Of a DNA stretch of 64,000 nucleotides, positions 50,514 through 59,811 are shown piece by piece; the first letter of the stretch is position 1; each line of letters opens with the position of its first letter. A model generated the notes under the pieces. The model worked only from the letters and a program-made list of their open reading frames with translations, ran no database searches and was not told the DNA's origin. A program made the translations under genes and the position numbers. The DNA is from Streptomyces fragilis. Lineage in GTDB: Bacteria > Actinomycetota > Actinomycetes > Streptomycetales > Streptomycetaceae. The DNA lies in the NCBI RefSeq assembly GCF_003112515.1, contig NZ_BEVZ01000004.1:248001-312000 (forward strand), read 5' to 3'.

Positions 50514-51155
50514 GTGCACAGATCCCCCTCCCCGGCCTTCGACGCCGCCGCCGCGCACCGCATCCGCACCGCCCTCGGGCTCGGCCCCGAGGAGGTCGCC
50601 CACGGCATGCGCACCGCCTTCGGCCTGGGCCATGTGACGCCGGAACTGGTCACCGCCTGGGAGAAGAAGCAACTCCCGCCCGGCAAGGAAGAGTTGGCCG
50701 CACTGGCCGGGATGCTCTGGTGCTCGCCCGCCGACCTCGCGGGCCGGCCGCGCACCTTGCGCGAACACCGCCTGGCCCGCGGGTTCACACCGGAGGAGGT
50801 GGCCGCGGCGATCGGCCTGGACGTCCTCGCCTACCTCCGCATGGAGCAGGAGAACGTCTGGCGCGGCGGCGACCGGCCGACCCAGCAGCTGCGCCGGCTG
50901 TTCCGGCTGGACCGGGCCGACCTGGTCGCGGTCAGCGGGCGACACGCGAAACTCTCACTGCTCCTGCGCGAGACATTCACCTCGCGGGGCGCCGGACCGG
51001 CGCGCGCGGTGGCCCGCACCGCCTGTCTGGACCGCCGCGTGGTCGACATCGCCCTGCGCCGGCTGCGCGCCGGGCACACCGCGGCCCCCGACCCGGAGGT
51101 GTTCGCCTCCCACGCCGTGGACCACTTCTGGGAGGCGGTCAGGGCGAACCCCTGA
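50514..51155 (+). CDS. XRE-like helix-turn-helix protein
   Basis: A 213-aa DNA-binding-type protein. The N-terminal half (residues ~8-75) resembles an HTH-XRE module (IRTALGLGPEEVAHGMRTAFG...LVTAWEKKQLPP) and residues ~80-130 a second HTH-like unit (LREHRLARGFTPEEVAAAIGLDVLAYLRMEQ). The C-terminal ~80 residues are helical and unassigned. The GTG at 50514 has no Shine-Dalgarno, and TAGCGT at 50501-50506 lies 7 nt upstream, so a leaderless mRNA is likely. It is divergent from the symporter gene; target genes unknown. Confidence 0.75.
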   Translation: MHRSPSPAFDAAAAHRIRTALGLGPEEVAHGMRTAFGLGHVTPELVTAWEKKQLPPGKEELAALAGMLWCSPADLAGRPRTLREHRLARGFTPEEVAAAIGLDVLAYLRMEQENVWRGGDRPTQQLRRLFRLDRADLVAVSGRHAKLSLLLRETFTSRGAGPARAVARTACLDRRVVDIALRRLRAGHTAAPDPEVFASHAVDHFWEAVRANP

Positions 51156-51200
51156 CCGCTCGCGCACGACGGCGCGACGGACCGGGCCCGGGCCGCTCAG

Positions 51201-51241
51201 GCACCCGGAACCCCGCACCCGGAACCCCGCACCCGGAATCC
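51201..51241. repeat. Three 14-bp direct repeats between convergent genes
   Basis: GCACCCGGAACCCC occurs at 51201-51214 and 51215-51228, with a shortened copy (GCACCCGGAATCC) at 51229-51241, just before the pfkA stop. Confidence 0.85.
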
Positions 51242-51248
51242 GAGCGGG

Positions 51249-52274
51249 TCAGAAGACCGACTCGGCCTCCTCCATACGGCTCTTGGGCACGTGCTTCAGC
51301 TCGGCCGTGGCCTCGGCCAGCGGGACCATCACGATCTCGGTGCCGCGCAGCGAGGTCATCATGCCGGAGACCCCGCGGTGCGCCGCCTCCACCGCGTGCC
51401 AGCCGAAGCGGGTCGCCAGGACCCGGTCGTAGGCCGTGGGGGTGCCGCCGCGCTGGACGTGGCCCAGGATGACCGGTCGGGCCTCCTTGCCCAGCCGCCG
51501 CTCGAGCTCGCGGGCGAGGGCGGTGCCGATGCCCTGGAAGCGCTCGTGGCCGTACTGGTCGATCTCGCCCTTGCGGTAGTCCATGCTGCCCTCGGCCGGG
51601 TGCGCGCCCTCGGCCACGCAGATCACCGCGAACTTCTTGCCGCGGGCGAACCGCGCCTGCACCATCTCGACCAGGTCGGCCGGGTCGAACGGCCGCTCCG
51701 GGAGGCAGATGCCGTGCGCGCCGGCGGCCATGCCGGACTCCAGCGCGATCCAGCCCGCGTGACGGCCCATCACCTCGACGACCATCACCCGCTGGTGGGA
51801 CTCGGCGGTGGTCTTCAGCCGGTCCATCGCCTCCGTCGCGACCGTCACGGCCGTGTCGAAGCCGAAGGTGCGGTCGGTGGAGGAGATGTCGTTGTCGATG
51901 GTCTTCGGCACGCCGACGATCGGCATGCCGGCCTCGGCGAGCATGCTGGCGGCCGTCAGGGTGCCCTCGCCGCCGATCGGGATCAGCACGTCGATGCCGA
52001 ACCGGTTGGCGGTCTCGCGGACCTCGCGGCAGGCCTCCTGCAGGCGGGCCCGGGGCAGCCGGGAGGAGCCCAGTATCGTGCCGCCGCGGGCCAGGATGCC
52101 GCTGACGGCGTCCAGGTCGAGGGTGCGGTACCGCCCGTCGAGGAGACCCTCGTAGCCGTCCTCGAAACCGATGACCTCGTCGTCGTACTGGGAGATGGCG
52201 CGGTGCACCACGGAACGGATCACCGCGTTGAGGCCGGGGCAGTCGCCGCCGGCGGTAAGAATCCCGATGCGCAT
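51249..52274 (-). CDS. pfkA: 6-phosphofructokinase (ATP-dependent type)
   Basis: A 341-aa phosphofructokinase. Motifs: TAGGDCPGLNAVIR (phosphate loop), GGEGT with G104, PKTIDNDI with K124 and catalytic Asp, MGRHAGWIAL and HVQRGGTPTAYDR. Residue 104 is Gly as in ATP-using enzymes rather than Asp as in PPi enzymes; K124 is shared with the actinobacterial subgroup. It phosphorylates fructose-6-phosphate at the committed step of glycolysis. The frame is open upstream to 52550, but MRIGILTAGG at 52274 is the conserved start. Divergent from pta. Confidence 0.95.
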   Translation of the reverse strand: MRIGILTAGGDCPGLNAVIRSVVHRAISQYDDEVIGFEDGYEGLLDGRYRTLDLDAVSGILARGGTILGSSRLPRARLQEACREVRETANRFGIDVLIPIGGEGTLTAASMLAEAGMPIVGVPKTIDNDISSTDRTFGFDTAVTVATEAMDRLKTTAESHQRVMVVEVMGRHAGWIALESGMAAGAHGICLPERPFDPADLVEMVQARFARGKKFAVICVAEGAHPAEGSMDYRKGEIDQYGHERFQGIGTALARELERRLGKEARPVILGHVQRGGTPTAYDRVLATRFGWHAVEAAHRGVSGMMTSLRGTEIVMVPLAEATAELKHVPKSRMEEAESVF

Positions 52275-52621
52275 GCCGCTCCCGCGTCTCGCCTCTTCCG
52301 TCGGGCCCCGATTGTTCCACGCCCCGCGGGAACCCGCGCGCCGGCCGGGGAGCGAGGGCCCGCGGGGAGCGGCACCGGCCGGGTCCGTGCCACGGAGCGG
52401 CACCGCCGGGCCGCGTGCAGCGGCACCGCCTGGACCGCGAACCGCGGCACCGCCGGTGCGGACGCCGCGGCGGGCAACCCGCCCGGCGTAGCCGCGCGGC
52501 CCCCCGGTACCCGGCCGGGGGCGATGTTTGACAGGCTGGCCCAGAGGCACCGGAACCGGAGCACCACCCGTGCGCCGGCGAGGCGCCGGCGCACCGACGG
52601 CACAGGAACGGAGACCCCCGC
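52275..52621. other. Divergent pfkA-pta gap with repeats
   Basis: 347 non-coding bases. Around 52368-52470 the element (A)GCGGCACCG recurs four times (starting near 52369, 52395, 52418 and 52444) with ~24-26 bp spacing. TTGACA, a consensus -35 for the pta direction, lies at 52528-52533, but no convincing -10 follows at 16-19 bp. Nothing else is evident. Confidence 0.5.
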
Positions 52622-54787
52622 GTGACGCGCAGCGTGTACGTGACCGGTATCGACCGCGGCGACGGCCGCCAGGTCGTGGACCTGGGGGTGATGGAACTCC
52701 TCACCCGTCAGGTCGACCGCGTCGGCGTCTTCCGCCCTCTCGTGCACGACGGTCCCGACCGCCTCTTCGAGCTCCTGCGGGCCCGCTACCGGCTCGGCCA
52801 GGACCCGGCCACCGCGTACGGCATGTCCTACGAGCAGGCCACCGCCCTGCAGGCCGAGCGCGGCCTGGACGAGCTCGTCACCGCCCTGGTCGACCGGTTC
52901 CACGCGGTCGCCGACGCCTACGAGGTCGTCCTGGTCCTCGGCACCGACTTCGCCGGCGCGAACCTGCCCGACGAGCTGGGGCTCAACGCCCGGCTGGCCA
53001 ACGAGTTCGGGGCGTCGGTGATCGGCGTGGTCGGCGGCCGGGGGCAGAGCGCCGAGGCGGTGGCCGACGAGGCGCGCAACGCCTGCCGCGCCTACCAGGA
53101 CCTCGGCTGCGACGTCCTCGCGATGATCGCCAACCGGGTCGCCCCGGAGGACCGCGACGCGGTGGCCGAACTGCTCGACCGGCGGCTCGACAAGCGGCAC
53201 GGCCTGCCGGGCTACGTGCTGCCCGACGAACCCGCCCTGTCCGCGCCCACCATGGGGCAGATCGCCCACGCCCTGGACGCCCAGGTGCTGCTGGGCGACG
53301 CGGCGGGCCTGGCCCGCGACGCGCTCGGCTTCGTCTTCGGCGGCGCCACCCTGCCCAACCTGCTCAAGGCGCTCACCCCCGGCTGCCTGATCATCGCCCC
53401 CGGCGACCGGACCGACCTGGTGCTGGGCGCCCTCGCCGCGCACAGCGCCGGCTCGCCGCCGATCGCCGGCGTGGTGCTCACCCTCGGCATCGTCCCCGAC
53501 CCCGGCCTGATGGCGCTGGCCGAGCGGCTGGCCCCCGGCACCCCGGTGCTGTCCGTGCGGGAGAACAGCTTCCCCACCGCGGAGCGGCTGTTCACCATGG
53601 AGGGGAAGCTCAACGCCGCCACCCCGCGCAAGGCGGAGACCGCGCTGGGCCTCTTCGAGCGGTACGTCGACGTGGCCCGCCTGCGCACCCTGGTCTCCGC
53701 GCCCAGCAGCGGCCGCGTCACCCCGATGATGTTCGAGCACGGCCTGATCGAGCGGGCCCGCGCCGACAAGCGCCGGGTGGTGCTCCCGGAGGGCACCGAG
53801 GAGCGGGTGCTGCGGGCCGCCGAGGTGCTGCTGCGCCGCGGGGTGTGCGAGCTGACGCTGCTCGGCCCGGCCGAGCAGATCCGCAAGAAGGCCGCCGACC
53901 TGGGCCTGGACATCGCCGACGCCGAGCTGATCGACCCGCAGACCTCGGAGCTGCGCGAGTCCTTCGCCCGCCGCTACGCCGGGCTGCGCGCCCACAAGGG
54001 CGTCGGCTTCGACCTGGCCCACGACGTGGTCTCGGACGTCAACTACTTCGGCACCCTGATGGTGCTGGACGGCTTCGCCGACGGCATGGTCTCCGGCTCG
54101 GTGCACTCCACCGCCGCCACCATCCGCCCCGCCTTCGAGGTGATCCGGACCCGGCCGGACGCGGAGCTGGTCTCCTCGGTGTTCTTCATGTGCCTGGCCG
54201 ACCGGGTGCTGGTCTACGGCGACTGCGCGGTCAACCCCGACCCGGACGCCGCGCAGCTCGCCGACATCGCCCTGCAGTCGGCGGAGACCGCCGCCCAGTT
54301 CGGGGTGGAGCCGCGGATCGCGATGCTGTCCTACTCGACCGGGGCCTCCGGGGCCGGCGCCGACGTGGAGAAGGTCCGGCGGGCCACCGAGATCGTGCGC
54401 GAGCGGCGCCCCGACCTGCCGGTGGAGGGGCCGATCCAGTACGACGCCGCCGTGGAGCCCACCGTGGCGGCGACCAAGCTGCCCGGGTCCCGGGTGGCGG
54501 GGCAGGCCACCGTGCTGATCTTCCCGGACCTCAACACCGGCAACAACACGTACAAGGCGGTGCAGCGTTCGGCCGGCGCCATCGCCGTCGGCCCGGTGCT
54601 GCAGGGCCTGCGCAAGCCGGTCAACGACCTGTCCCGCGGGGCCCTGGTGCAGGACATCGTCAACACGGTGGCCATCACGGCCGTCCAGGCCCAGCAGCCC
54701 GCTCCCGCCACCGCCGCGACGCCCGCCTCCGGCTCCGCCCCCTCCCCCGATGGGACCGACCGCGCGCAGAAGGGGAGCCGGTCATGA
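52622..54787 (+). CDS. pta: Phosphate acetyltransferase (long, three-domain type)
   Basis: A 721-aa Pta converting acetyl-CoA and phosphate to acetyl-phosphate. The N-terminal P-loop-like domain (SVYVTGIDRGDGRQVVDL) lacks the canonical lysine, a middle DRTGG domain follows (IIAPGDRTDLVLGAL), and residues ~390-700 are the catalytic PTA domain (LPEGTEERVLRAAE, DGMVSGSVHSTAAT, NPDPDAAQLADIA, FPDLNTGNNTYKAVQR). GTG start at 52622. The ackA ATG overlaps its stop (ATGA), giving coupled synthesis of the acetate overflow pair. Confidence 0.95.
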   Translation: MTRSVYVTGIDRGDGRQVVDLGVMELLTRQVDRVGVFRPLVHDGPDRLFELLRARYRLGQDPATAYGMSYEQATALQAERGLDELVTALVDRFHAVADAYEVVLVLGTDFAGANLPDELGLNARLANEFGASVIGVVGGRGQSAEAVADEARNACRAYQDLGCDVLAMIANRVAPEDRDAVAELLDRRLDKRHGLPGYVLPDEPALSAPTMGQIAHALDAQVLLGDAAGLARDALGFVFGGATLPNLLKALTPGCLIIAPGDRTDLVLGALAAHSAGSPPIAGVVLTLGIVPDPGLMALAERLAPGTPVLSVRENSFPTAERLFTMEGKLNAATPRKAETALGLFERYVDVARLRTLVSAPSSGRVTPMMFEHGLIERARADKRRVVLPEGTEERVLRAAEVLLRRGVCELTLLGPAEQIRKKAADLGLDIADAELIDPQTSELRESFARRYAGLRAHKGVGFDLAHDVVSDVNYFGTLMVLDGFADGMVSGSVHSTAATIRPAFEVIRTRPDAELVSSVFFMCLADRVLVYGDCAVNPDPDAAQLADIALQSAETAAQFGVEPRIAMLSYSTGASGAGADVEKVRRATEIVRERRPDLPVEGPIQYDAAVEPTVAATKLPGSRVAGQATVLIFPDLNTGNNTYKAVQRSAGAIAVGPVLQGLRKPVNDLSRGALVQDIVNTVAITAVQAQQPAPATAATPASGSAPSPDGTDRAQKGSRS

Positions 54788-56013
54788 CCGCCACCCGTGT
54801 CCTCGTCCTCAACACCGGCTCGTCCTCGGTGAAGTACCAGCTCCTCGACATGACGGACCGCAGCCGGCTGGCGGTGGGCCTGGTCGAGCGGATCGGGGAG
54901 GAGTCCGGCCGGATCAGGCACACGCTGATCTCCGGACCGCAGGGCAGGGAGCGCATCCGGGAGACCACCGGCCCGGTCCCGGACCACCGGGCGGCCCTGG
55001 AGGCCGTCGCCGAGGAACTGGCCCGCGACGGCCTGGGCCTGGACTCCCCGGAGCTGGCCGCGGTCGGCCACCGGGTGGTGCACGGCGGCAAGCGGTTCAC
55101 CGAGCCCACGCTGATCGACACCACCGTGGTCAACGAGATCGAGCGGCTCTCCCCCGTCGCCCCGCTGCACAACCCGGCCAACCTGATCGGCATCCGCACC
55201 GCCCAGAAGCTGCGCCCCGACCTGCCCCACGTGGCCGTCTTCGACACCGCGTTCCACTCGACGATCCCGGAGGCGGCGGCCCGGTACGCGATCGACGTGG
55301 AGACCGCGGACCGTCACCGGGTGCGCCGGTACGGCTTCCACGGGACCTCGCACTCCTACGTCTCGCGCGCCGCGGCGAAGCTGGTGGGCAAGGACCCCGC
55401 CGAGGCGAACGTCATCGTGCTGCACCTGGGCAACGGCGCCTCGGCCTCCGCGGTGCGCGGCGGGCGGTGCGTGGAGACCTCGATGGGGCTCACCCCGCTG
55501 GAGGGCCTGGTGATGGGCACCCGGTCCGGGGACCTCGATCCCGCGGTGGTCTTCCACCTGATGCGGGTGGGCGGCATGACGGCCGACGAGATCGACGTCC
55601 TGCTGAACAAGCGGTCCGGGCTCGTGGGGCTGTGCGGGGACAACGACATGCGGGAGATCCGCCGCCGGGTGGACGAGGGCGACGAGGCGGCGAAGCTGGC
55701 GTTCGACGTCTACGTGCACCGGCTGCGCAAGTACATCGGGGCGTACTACGCGGTGCTCGGCCGGGTGGACGTGGTCGCCTTCACCGCGGGGGTGGGCGAG
55801 AACTCCGCCCCGGTGCGGGCCGCGGCCCTGGAGGGTCTGGAGGGGCTGGGCCTCGCCGTGGACGAACACCTCAACGCCAGGCCCGCCGACGGGCCCCGGC
55901 TGATCTCGCCCCCGCACCTGTCCGTGGCGGTCGCGGTGGTGCCCACCGACGAGGAACTGGAGATCGCCGCGGAGACCTACGAGCTGGTCACGGGCGCCCG
56001 GCGGAGACGGTGA
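54784..56013 (+). CDS. ackA: Acetate kinase
   Basis: A 409-aa acetate kinase that makes ATP from acetyl-phosphate (or the reverse during acetate use). All family blocks are present: VLNTGSSSVKYQL, GHRVVHGG, VFDTAFHSTIP, RRYGFHGTSHSYV, LHLGNGAS, GLTPLEGLVMGTRSGDLDP and FTAGVGENS. The start codon overlaps the pta stop by 4 bases. Size is standard. Confidence 0.96.
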   Translation: MTATRVLVLNTGSSSVKYQLLDMTDRSRLAVGLVERIGEESGRIRHTLISGPQGRERIRETTGPVPDHRAALEAVAEELARDGLGLDSPELAAVGHRVVHGGKRFTEPTLIDTTVVNEIERLSPVAPLHNPANLIGIRTAQKLRPDLPHVAVFDTAFHSTIPEAAARYAIDVETADRHRVRRYGFHGTSHSYVSRAAAKLVGKDPAEANVIVLHLGNGASASAVRGGRCVETSMGLTPLEGLVMGTRSGDLDPAVVFHLMRVGGMTADEIDVLLNKRSGLVGLCGDNDMREIRRRVDEGDEAAKLAFDVYVHRLRKYIGAYYAVLGRVDVVAFTAGVGENSAPVRAAALEGLEGLGLAVDEHLNARPADGPRLISPPHLSVAVAVVPTDEELEIAAETYELVTGARRRR

Positions 56014-56084
56014 GGGCGGGGGCCGCCGGCAAGCTACCGCCGGGTATTTATTCCGCTGCGAAACAAACGGATAGGATCCCTTCC

Positions 56085-57515
56085 ATGCGCCGTTCGAAGA
56101 TCGTCTGTACTCTCGGCCCCGCGGTCGACTCCCATGAGCAACTGGTCGCGCTGATCGAGGCGGGGATGAATGTCGCCCGCTTCAACTTCAGCCATGGCTC
56201 CCACGAGGAACATCAGGGCCGCTACGACCGGGTGCGCGCCGCCTCCCAGGAGACCGGCCGCCCGGTGGGCGTCCTCGCCGACCTCCAGGGTCCGAAGATC
56301 CGCCTGGAGACCTTCGCCGAGGGTCCCGTGGAGCTGGTGCGGGGCGACGAGTTCACCATCACCACCGAAGACGTGCCCGGCGACAAGTCGATCTGCGGCA
56401 CCACCTACAAGGGCCTGCCCGGCGACGTGAACCGCGGCGACCAGATCCTGATCAACGACGGCAACGTCGAGCTCAAGGTCCTGGACGTCGAGGGCCCGCG
56501 GGTGCGGACCATCGTGATCGAGGGCGGGGTGATCTCCGACCACAAGGGCATCAACCTGCCCGGGGCCGCGGTGAACGTCCCCGCGCTGTCCGAGAAGGAC
56601 GTCGACGACCTGCGCTTCGCGCTGCGGATGGGCGCCGACCTGGTCGCCCTCTCCTTCGTCCGCGACGCCGACGACGTGCGTGACGTCCACAAGGTGATGG
56701 ACGAGGTGGGCCGCCGGGTCCCCGTCATCGCCAAGGTGGAGAAGCCGCAGGCGGTGGAGAACATGGAGGCCGTGGTGGCGGCCTTCGACGGCGTCATGGT
56801 GGCCCGTGGCGACCTGGCCGTGGAGTATCCGCTGGAGAAGGTCCCGATGGTGCAGAAGCGCCTGGTGGAGCTCTGCCGACGCAACGCCAAGCCGGTGATC
56901 GTGGCGACCCAGATGATGGAGTCGATGATCACCAACTCCCGTCCGACCCGCGCCGAGGCCTCCGACGTGGCCAACGCGATCCTGGACGGCGCGGACGCGG
57001 TGATGCTCTCCGCCGAGTCCAGCGTGGGCGCGTACCCGATCGAGACGGTCCGGACCATGTCGCGCATCGTCCAGGCCGCCGAGGAGGAGCTCCTCTCCAA
57101 GGGCCTGCAGCCGCTGGTGCCGGGCAAGAAGCCGCGCACCCAGGGCGGGTCGGTGGCCCGCGCGGCCGCCGAGATCGCCGACTTCCTCGGCGGCAAGGGC
57201 CTGGTGGCCTTCACCAAGTCCGGCGACACCGCCCGCCGCCTGTCCCGCTACCGGGCCTCGCAGCCGATCCTCGCCTTCACCACCGAGGAGTCCGCCCGCA
57301 ACCAGCTCTGCCTGAGCTGGGGCGTGGAGCCGCACGTGGTGCCCTTCGTCAACAGCACCGACGAGATGGTCGAGCTGGTCGACCAGGAGCTGACGCGGCT
57401 GAACCGCTTCGAGCCCGGCTCCGTCGTGGTGATCACCGCCGGTTCGCCCCCCGGCGTCCCCGGCACCACCAACATGGTGCGCGTCCTGCACCTGGGCGCC
57501 GACGGCGCGAGCTGA
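56085..57515 (+). CDS. pyk: Pyruvate kinase
   Basis: A 476-aa pyruvate kinase producing pyruvate and ATP from phosphoenolpyruvate and ADP. The start MRRSKIVCTLGPA, NVARFNFSHGSHEEH, VIAKVEKPQA with the catalytic Lys, MVARGDLAVEYPLEKVP and ATQMMESMITNSRPTRAEASDVANA are diagnostic. The C-terminal allosteric domain is complete. TAGGAT (56072-56077) lies 7 nt before the ATG, so it may be transcribed as a leaderless mRNA independently of ackA, 71 bases upstream; AGGAT could also act as a weak Shine-Dalgarno. Confidence 0.96.
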   Translation: MRRSKIVCTLGPAVDSHEQLVALIEAGMNVARFNFSHGSHEEHQGRYDRVRAASQETGRPVGVLADLQGPKIRLETFAEGPVELVRGDEFTITTEDVPGDKSICGTTYKGLPGDVNRGDQILINDGNVELKVLDVEGPRVRTIVIEGGVISDHKGINLPGAAVNVPALSEKDVDDLRFALRMGADLVALSFVRDADDVRDVHKVMDEVGRRVPVIAKVEKPQAVENMEAVVAAFDGVMVARGDLAVEYPLEKVPMVQKRLVELCRRNAKPVIVATQMMESMITNSRPTRAEASDVANAILDGADAVMLSAESSVGAYPIETVRTMSRIVQAAEEELLSKGLQPLVPGKKPRTQGGSVARAAAEIADFLGGKGLVAFTKSGDTARRLSRYRASQPILAFTTEESARNQLCLSWGVEPHVVPFVNSTDEMVELVDQELTRLNRFEPGSVVVITAGSPPGVPGTTNMVRVLHLGADGAS

Positions 57516-57537
57516 CGCCGGCGGTCCCCCCGCGCGG

Positions 57538-57583
57538 ACACGGCAGCGCCCCACCGCCTCGACGCGGTGGGGCGCTGCCGTGT
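57538..57583. terminator. Bidirectional terminator between pyk and icmA
   Basis: Arms 57538-57557 and 57564-57583 form a perfect 20-bp stem with a CTCGAC loop, 22 bases after pyk and 29 bases from the stop of the converging icmA gene. Confidence 0.85.
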
Positions 57584-57612
57584 GCCGGGCGGTCACCCGG
57601 CGGTGTCCGGGG

Positions 57613-59313
57613 TCAGAAGCCGGCGGGCTCGGTGTAGACGCCCCACTCCTCGCGGAGCACGTCGCAGATCTCGCCCAGGGTGGCCTCGGCACGGACCGCC
57701 TCGACCATCGGCTCGATCATGTTGGCCCCGGAGCGCGCCGCGGCGAGCATCGCGTCCAGCGCGCCCCGCACGGCGGCCTCGTCGCGGGCGGCGCGCCGCG
57801 CGGTCAGCGTCCGCACCTGCTCGCGCTCCACCTCGTGGCTGACCCGCAGGATCTCCAGGTCGCCGGTGACCGAGCCGGTGTGGGCGTTGACGCCGACGAC
57901 CCGCTTGTCGCCCTTCTCCAGGGACCGCTGGTACTGGAAGGCCGCCTCGGCGATCTCCCCGGTGAACCAGCCGTCCTCGATGCCGCGCAGGATGCCGGAG
58001 GTGATCGGGCCGATCGGGTGCTTGCCGTCCGGGTGGGCCCGCAGGCCGCGTTCCCTTATCTGCTCGAAGATCTTCTCCGCGTCCGCCTCGATGCGGTCGG
58101 TGAGCTGCTCGACGTACCAGGAGCCGCCCAGCGGGTCGGCCACGTTGGCGACGCCGGTCTCCTCCATCAGCACCTGCTGGGTGCGCAGCGCGATCTCCGC
58201 GGCCTGCTCGCTGGGCAGCGCGAGCGTCTCGTCGAGGGCGTTGGTGTGCAGCGAGTTGGTGCCGCCGAGCACCGCGGCCAGCGCCTCCACGGCCGTGCGG
58301 ACCACGTTGTTGTACGGCTGCTGGGCGGTGAGCGAGACGCCGGCGGTCTGGGTGTGGAAGCGCAGCCACTGGGCCTTGTCGGTCTTCGCCCCGTACACGT
58401 CGCGCATCCAGCGGGCCCAGATGCGCCGGGCGGCGCGGAACTTCGCGATCTCCTCGAAGAAGTCCACGTGCGCGTCGAAGAAGAAGCTGAGGCCGGGCGC
58501 GAAGACGTCCACGTCCAGGCCCCGGCTGAGGCCCAGCTCGACGTAGCCGAAGCCGTCGGCCAGCGTGTAGGCCAGCTCCTGCGCGGCCGTGGAGCCTGCC
58601 TCGCGGATGTGGTACCCGGAGACCGAGAGCGGCTTGTAGGCCGGGATGCGCTCGGCGCAGTACTCCATCAGGTCGCCGATCAGGCGCAGGTGGGGCTCCG
58701 GCTCGAAGAGCCACTCCTTCTGCGCGATGTACTCCTTGAAGATGTCCGTCTGCAGCGTGCCGTTGAGCACCGACGGGGAGACCCCCTGGCGCTCGGCGGC
58801 CACCAGGTACATGCAGAAGACCGGGACGGCCGGGCCGCTGATGGTCATCGAGGTGGTGACGTCGCCCAGCGGGATGTCCCGGAAGAGGACCTCCATGTCG
58901 GCGGCGGAGTCGATGGCGACGCCGCAGTGGCCGACCTCGCCCAGCGAGCGCGGGTCGTCGGAGTCGCGGCCCATCAGCGTCGGCATGTCGAACGCCACCG
59001 AGAGGCCCCCGCCGCCGTTGGCGAGGATCATCTTGTAGCGCTCGTTGGTCTGCTCGGCGTTGCCGAAGCCGGCGAACTGGCGGATGGTCCAGGTGCGGCC
59101 CCGGTAGCCGGTCGGGTACAGGCCCCGGGTGAAGGGGTACTCACCGGGCCAGCCGATCCGCTCGAACCCCTGGTAGACGTCACCGGGGCGCGGGCCGTAG
59201 ACCGGCTCGACGGGGTCTCCGGAGAGCGTGGTGAAGTCGGCGTCCCGCTTGCGCGCGGAGTCGTACCGGGCCTGCCAGCGGCGGCGGCCCTCCTCGATGG
59301 CTTCAGCGTCCAT
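57613..59313 (-). CDS. icmA: Isobutyryl-CoA mutase large subunit
   Basis: A 566-aa adenosylcobalamin-dependent mutase subunit, interconverting isobutyryl-CoA and n-butyryl-CoA. Specificity residues support ICM over methylmalonyl-CoA mutase: F80 in TIRQFAGFG (Tyr in MCM) and Q198 in YIAQKEWLF (Arg in MCM). The length equals known IcmA and the protein stops before a B12-binding domain, which must be supplied by a separate IcmB not found here. Motifs [18 protein letters not shown] and [10 protein letters not shown] are family-typical. It feeds valine-derived carbon and polyketide precursors. The ATG is preceded by GGAGGT and a 20-bp palindrome. Confidence 0.95.
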   Translation of the reverse strand: MDAEAIEEGRRRWQARYDSARKRDADFTTLSGDPVEPVYGPRPGDVYQGFERIGWPGEYPFTRGLYPTGYRGRTWTIRQFAGFGNAEQTNERYKMILANGGGGLSVAFDMPTLMGRDSDDPRSLGEVGHCGVAIDSAADMEVLFRDIPLGDVTTSMTISGPAVPVFCMYLVAAERQGVSPSVLNGTLQTDIFKEYIAQKEWLFEPEPHLRLIGDLMEYCAERIPAYKPLSVSGYHIREAGSTAAQELAYTLADGFGYVELGLSRGLDVDVFAPGLSFFFDAHVDFFEEIAKFRAARRIWARWMRDVYGAKTDKAQWLRFHTQTAGVSLTAQQPYNNVVRTAVEALAAVLGGTNSLHTNALDETLALPSEQAAEIALRTQQVLMEETGVANVADPLGGSWYVEQLTDRIEADAEKIFEQIRERGLRAHPDGKHPIGPITSGILRGIEDGWFTGEIAEAAFQYQRSLEKGDKRVVGVNAHTGSVTGDLEILRVSHEVEREQVRTLTARRAARDEAAVRGALDAMLAAARSGANMIEPMVEAVRAEATLGEICDVLREEWGVYTEPAGF

Positions 59314-59322
59314 ACCTCCAAG

Positions 59323-59342
59323 TTACTAGGACGTCCTAGTAA
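59323..59342. promoter_or_regulatory. Perfect 20-bp palindrome upstream of icmA
   Basis: TTACTAGGACGTCCTAGTAA is an uninterrupted 20-bp palindrome ending 10 bases before the icmA ATG. It would overlap the promoter or transcription start and is a strong operator candidate for a TetR/MarR-type dimer, possibly one sensing acyl-CoA. Confidence 0.75.
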
Positions 59343-59404
59343 ATGTCGACGCAAGAGGCCGCGCCGGTGCGGCCCGGCCTCGGAGGAGCGAGGGGACCGG
59401 GCGG

Positions 59405-59746
59405 TCAGACCTTGGCGGCCGCGGGAGCGGCGCCGCCGGCGATCCGGGGCTCCACCTCCTTGGCGATCTTCCGCTCGACGAAGAACGCGGCGGTGGGGAC
59501 GGTGCCGGCCAGGAGCACCCAGACCTGCTTGGAGACCGGCCACTTGGCCTTGGAACCGAGGTCGAAGGCGAAGACCAGGTAGAGCACGTACAGCCAGCCG
59601 TGCGCGATGCCCACCACCTGGGTGAAGCCGTCGGCGCCGTCGATCTTCAGCAGGTACTTGGCGATCACGCCCACGCAGAGCAGGATCAACAGCACACCCG
59701 TGATGTAGGCCATCGCGCGGTAACGGGTCAGCACGGCTCGCTTCAT
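59405..59746 (-). CDS. DUF3817 small integral membrane protein
   Basis: A 113-aa protein with three predicted membrane helices: ~12-30 (AYITGVLLILLCVGVIAKY), ~44-62 (VGIAHGWLYVLYLVFAFDL) and ~75-90. The HGWLYVLYLV motif is typical of DUF3817, an actinobacterial family of unknown function. ATG 59746 is chosen because the longer frame runs into the MarR gene. TACCCT lies 7 nt upstream on the minus strand, again compatible with a leaderless start. Confidence 0.85.
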   Translation of the reverse strand: MKRAVLTRYRAMAYITGVLLILLCVGVIAKYLLKIDGADGFTQVVGIAHGWLYVLYLVFAFDLGSKAKWPVSKQVWVLLAGTVPTAAFFVERKIAKEVEPRIAGGAAPAAAKV

Positions 59747-59811
59747 GCCTACGAGGGTAACCGTGGACTTTGCGCGATCTTGACCGGGCCCCGCCCTTCG
59801 GACCGGTCCGC

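Noticed and set aside
57613..59313. Methylmalonyl-CoA mutase or MeaA assignment for the mutase gene
   Set aside because: Residues F80 and Q198, the 566-aa length and the missing B12 domain match IcmA, not MCM or MeaA.
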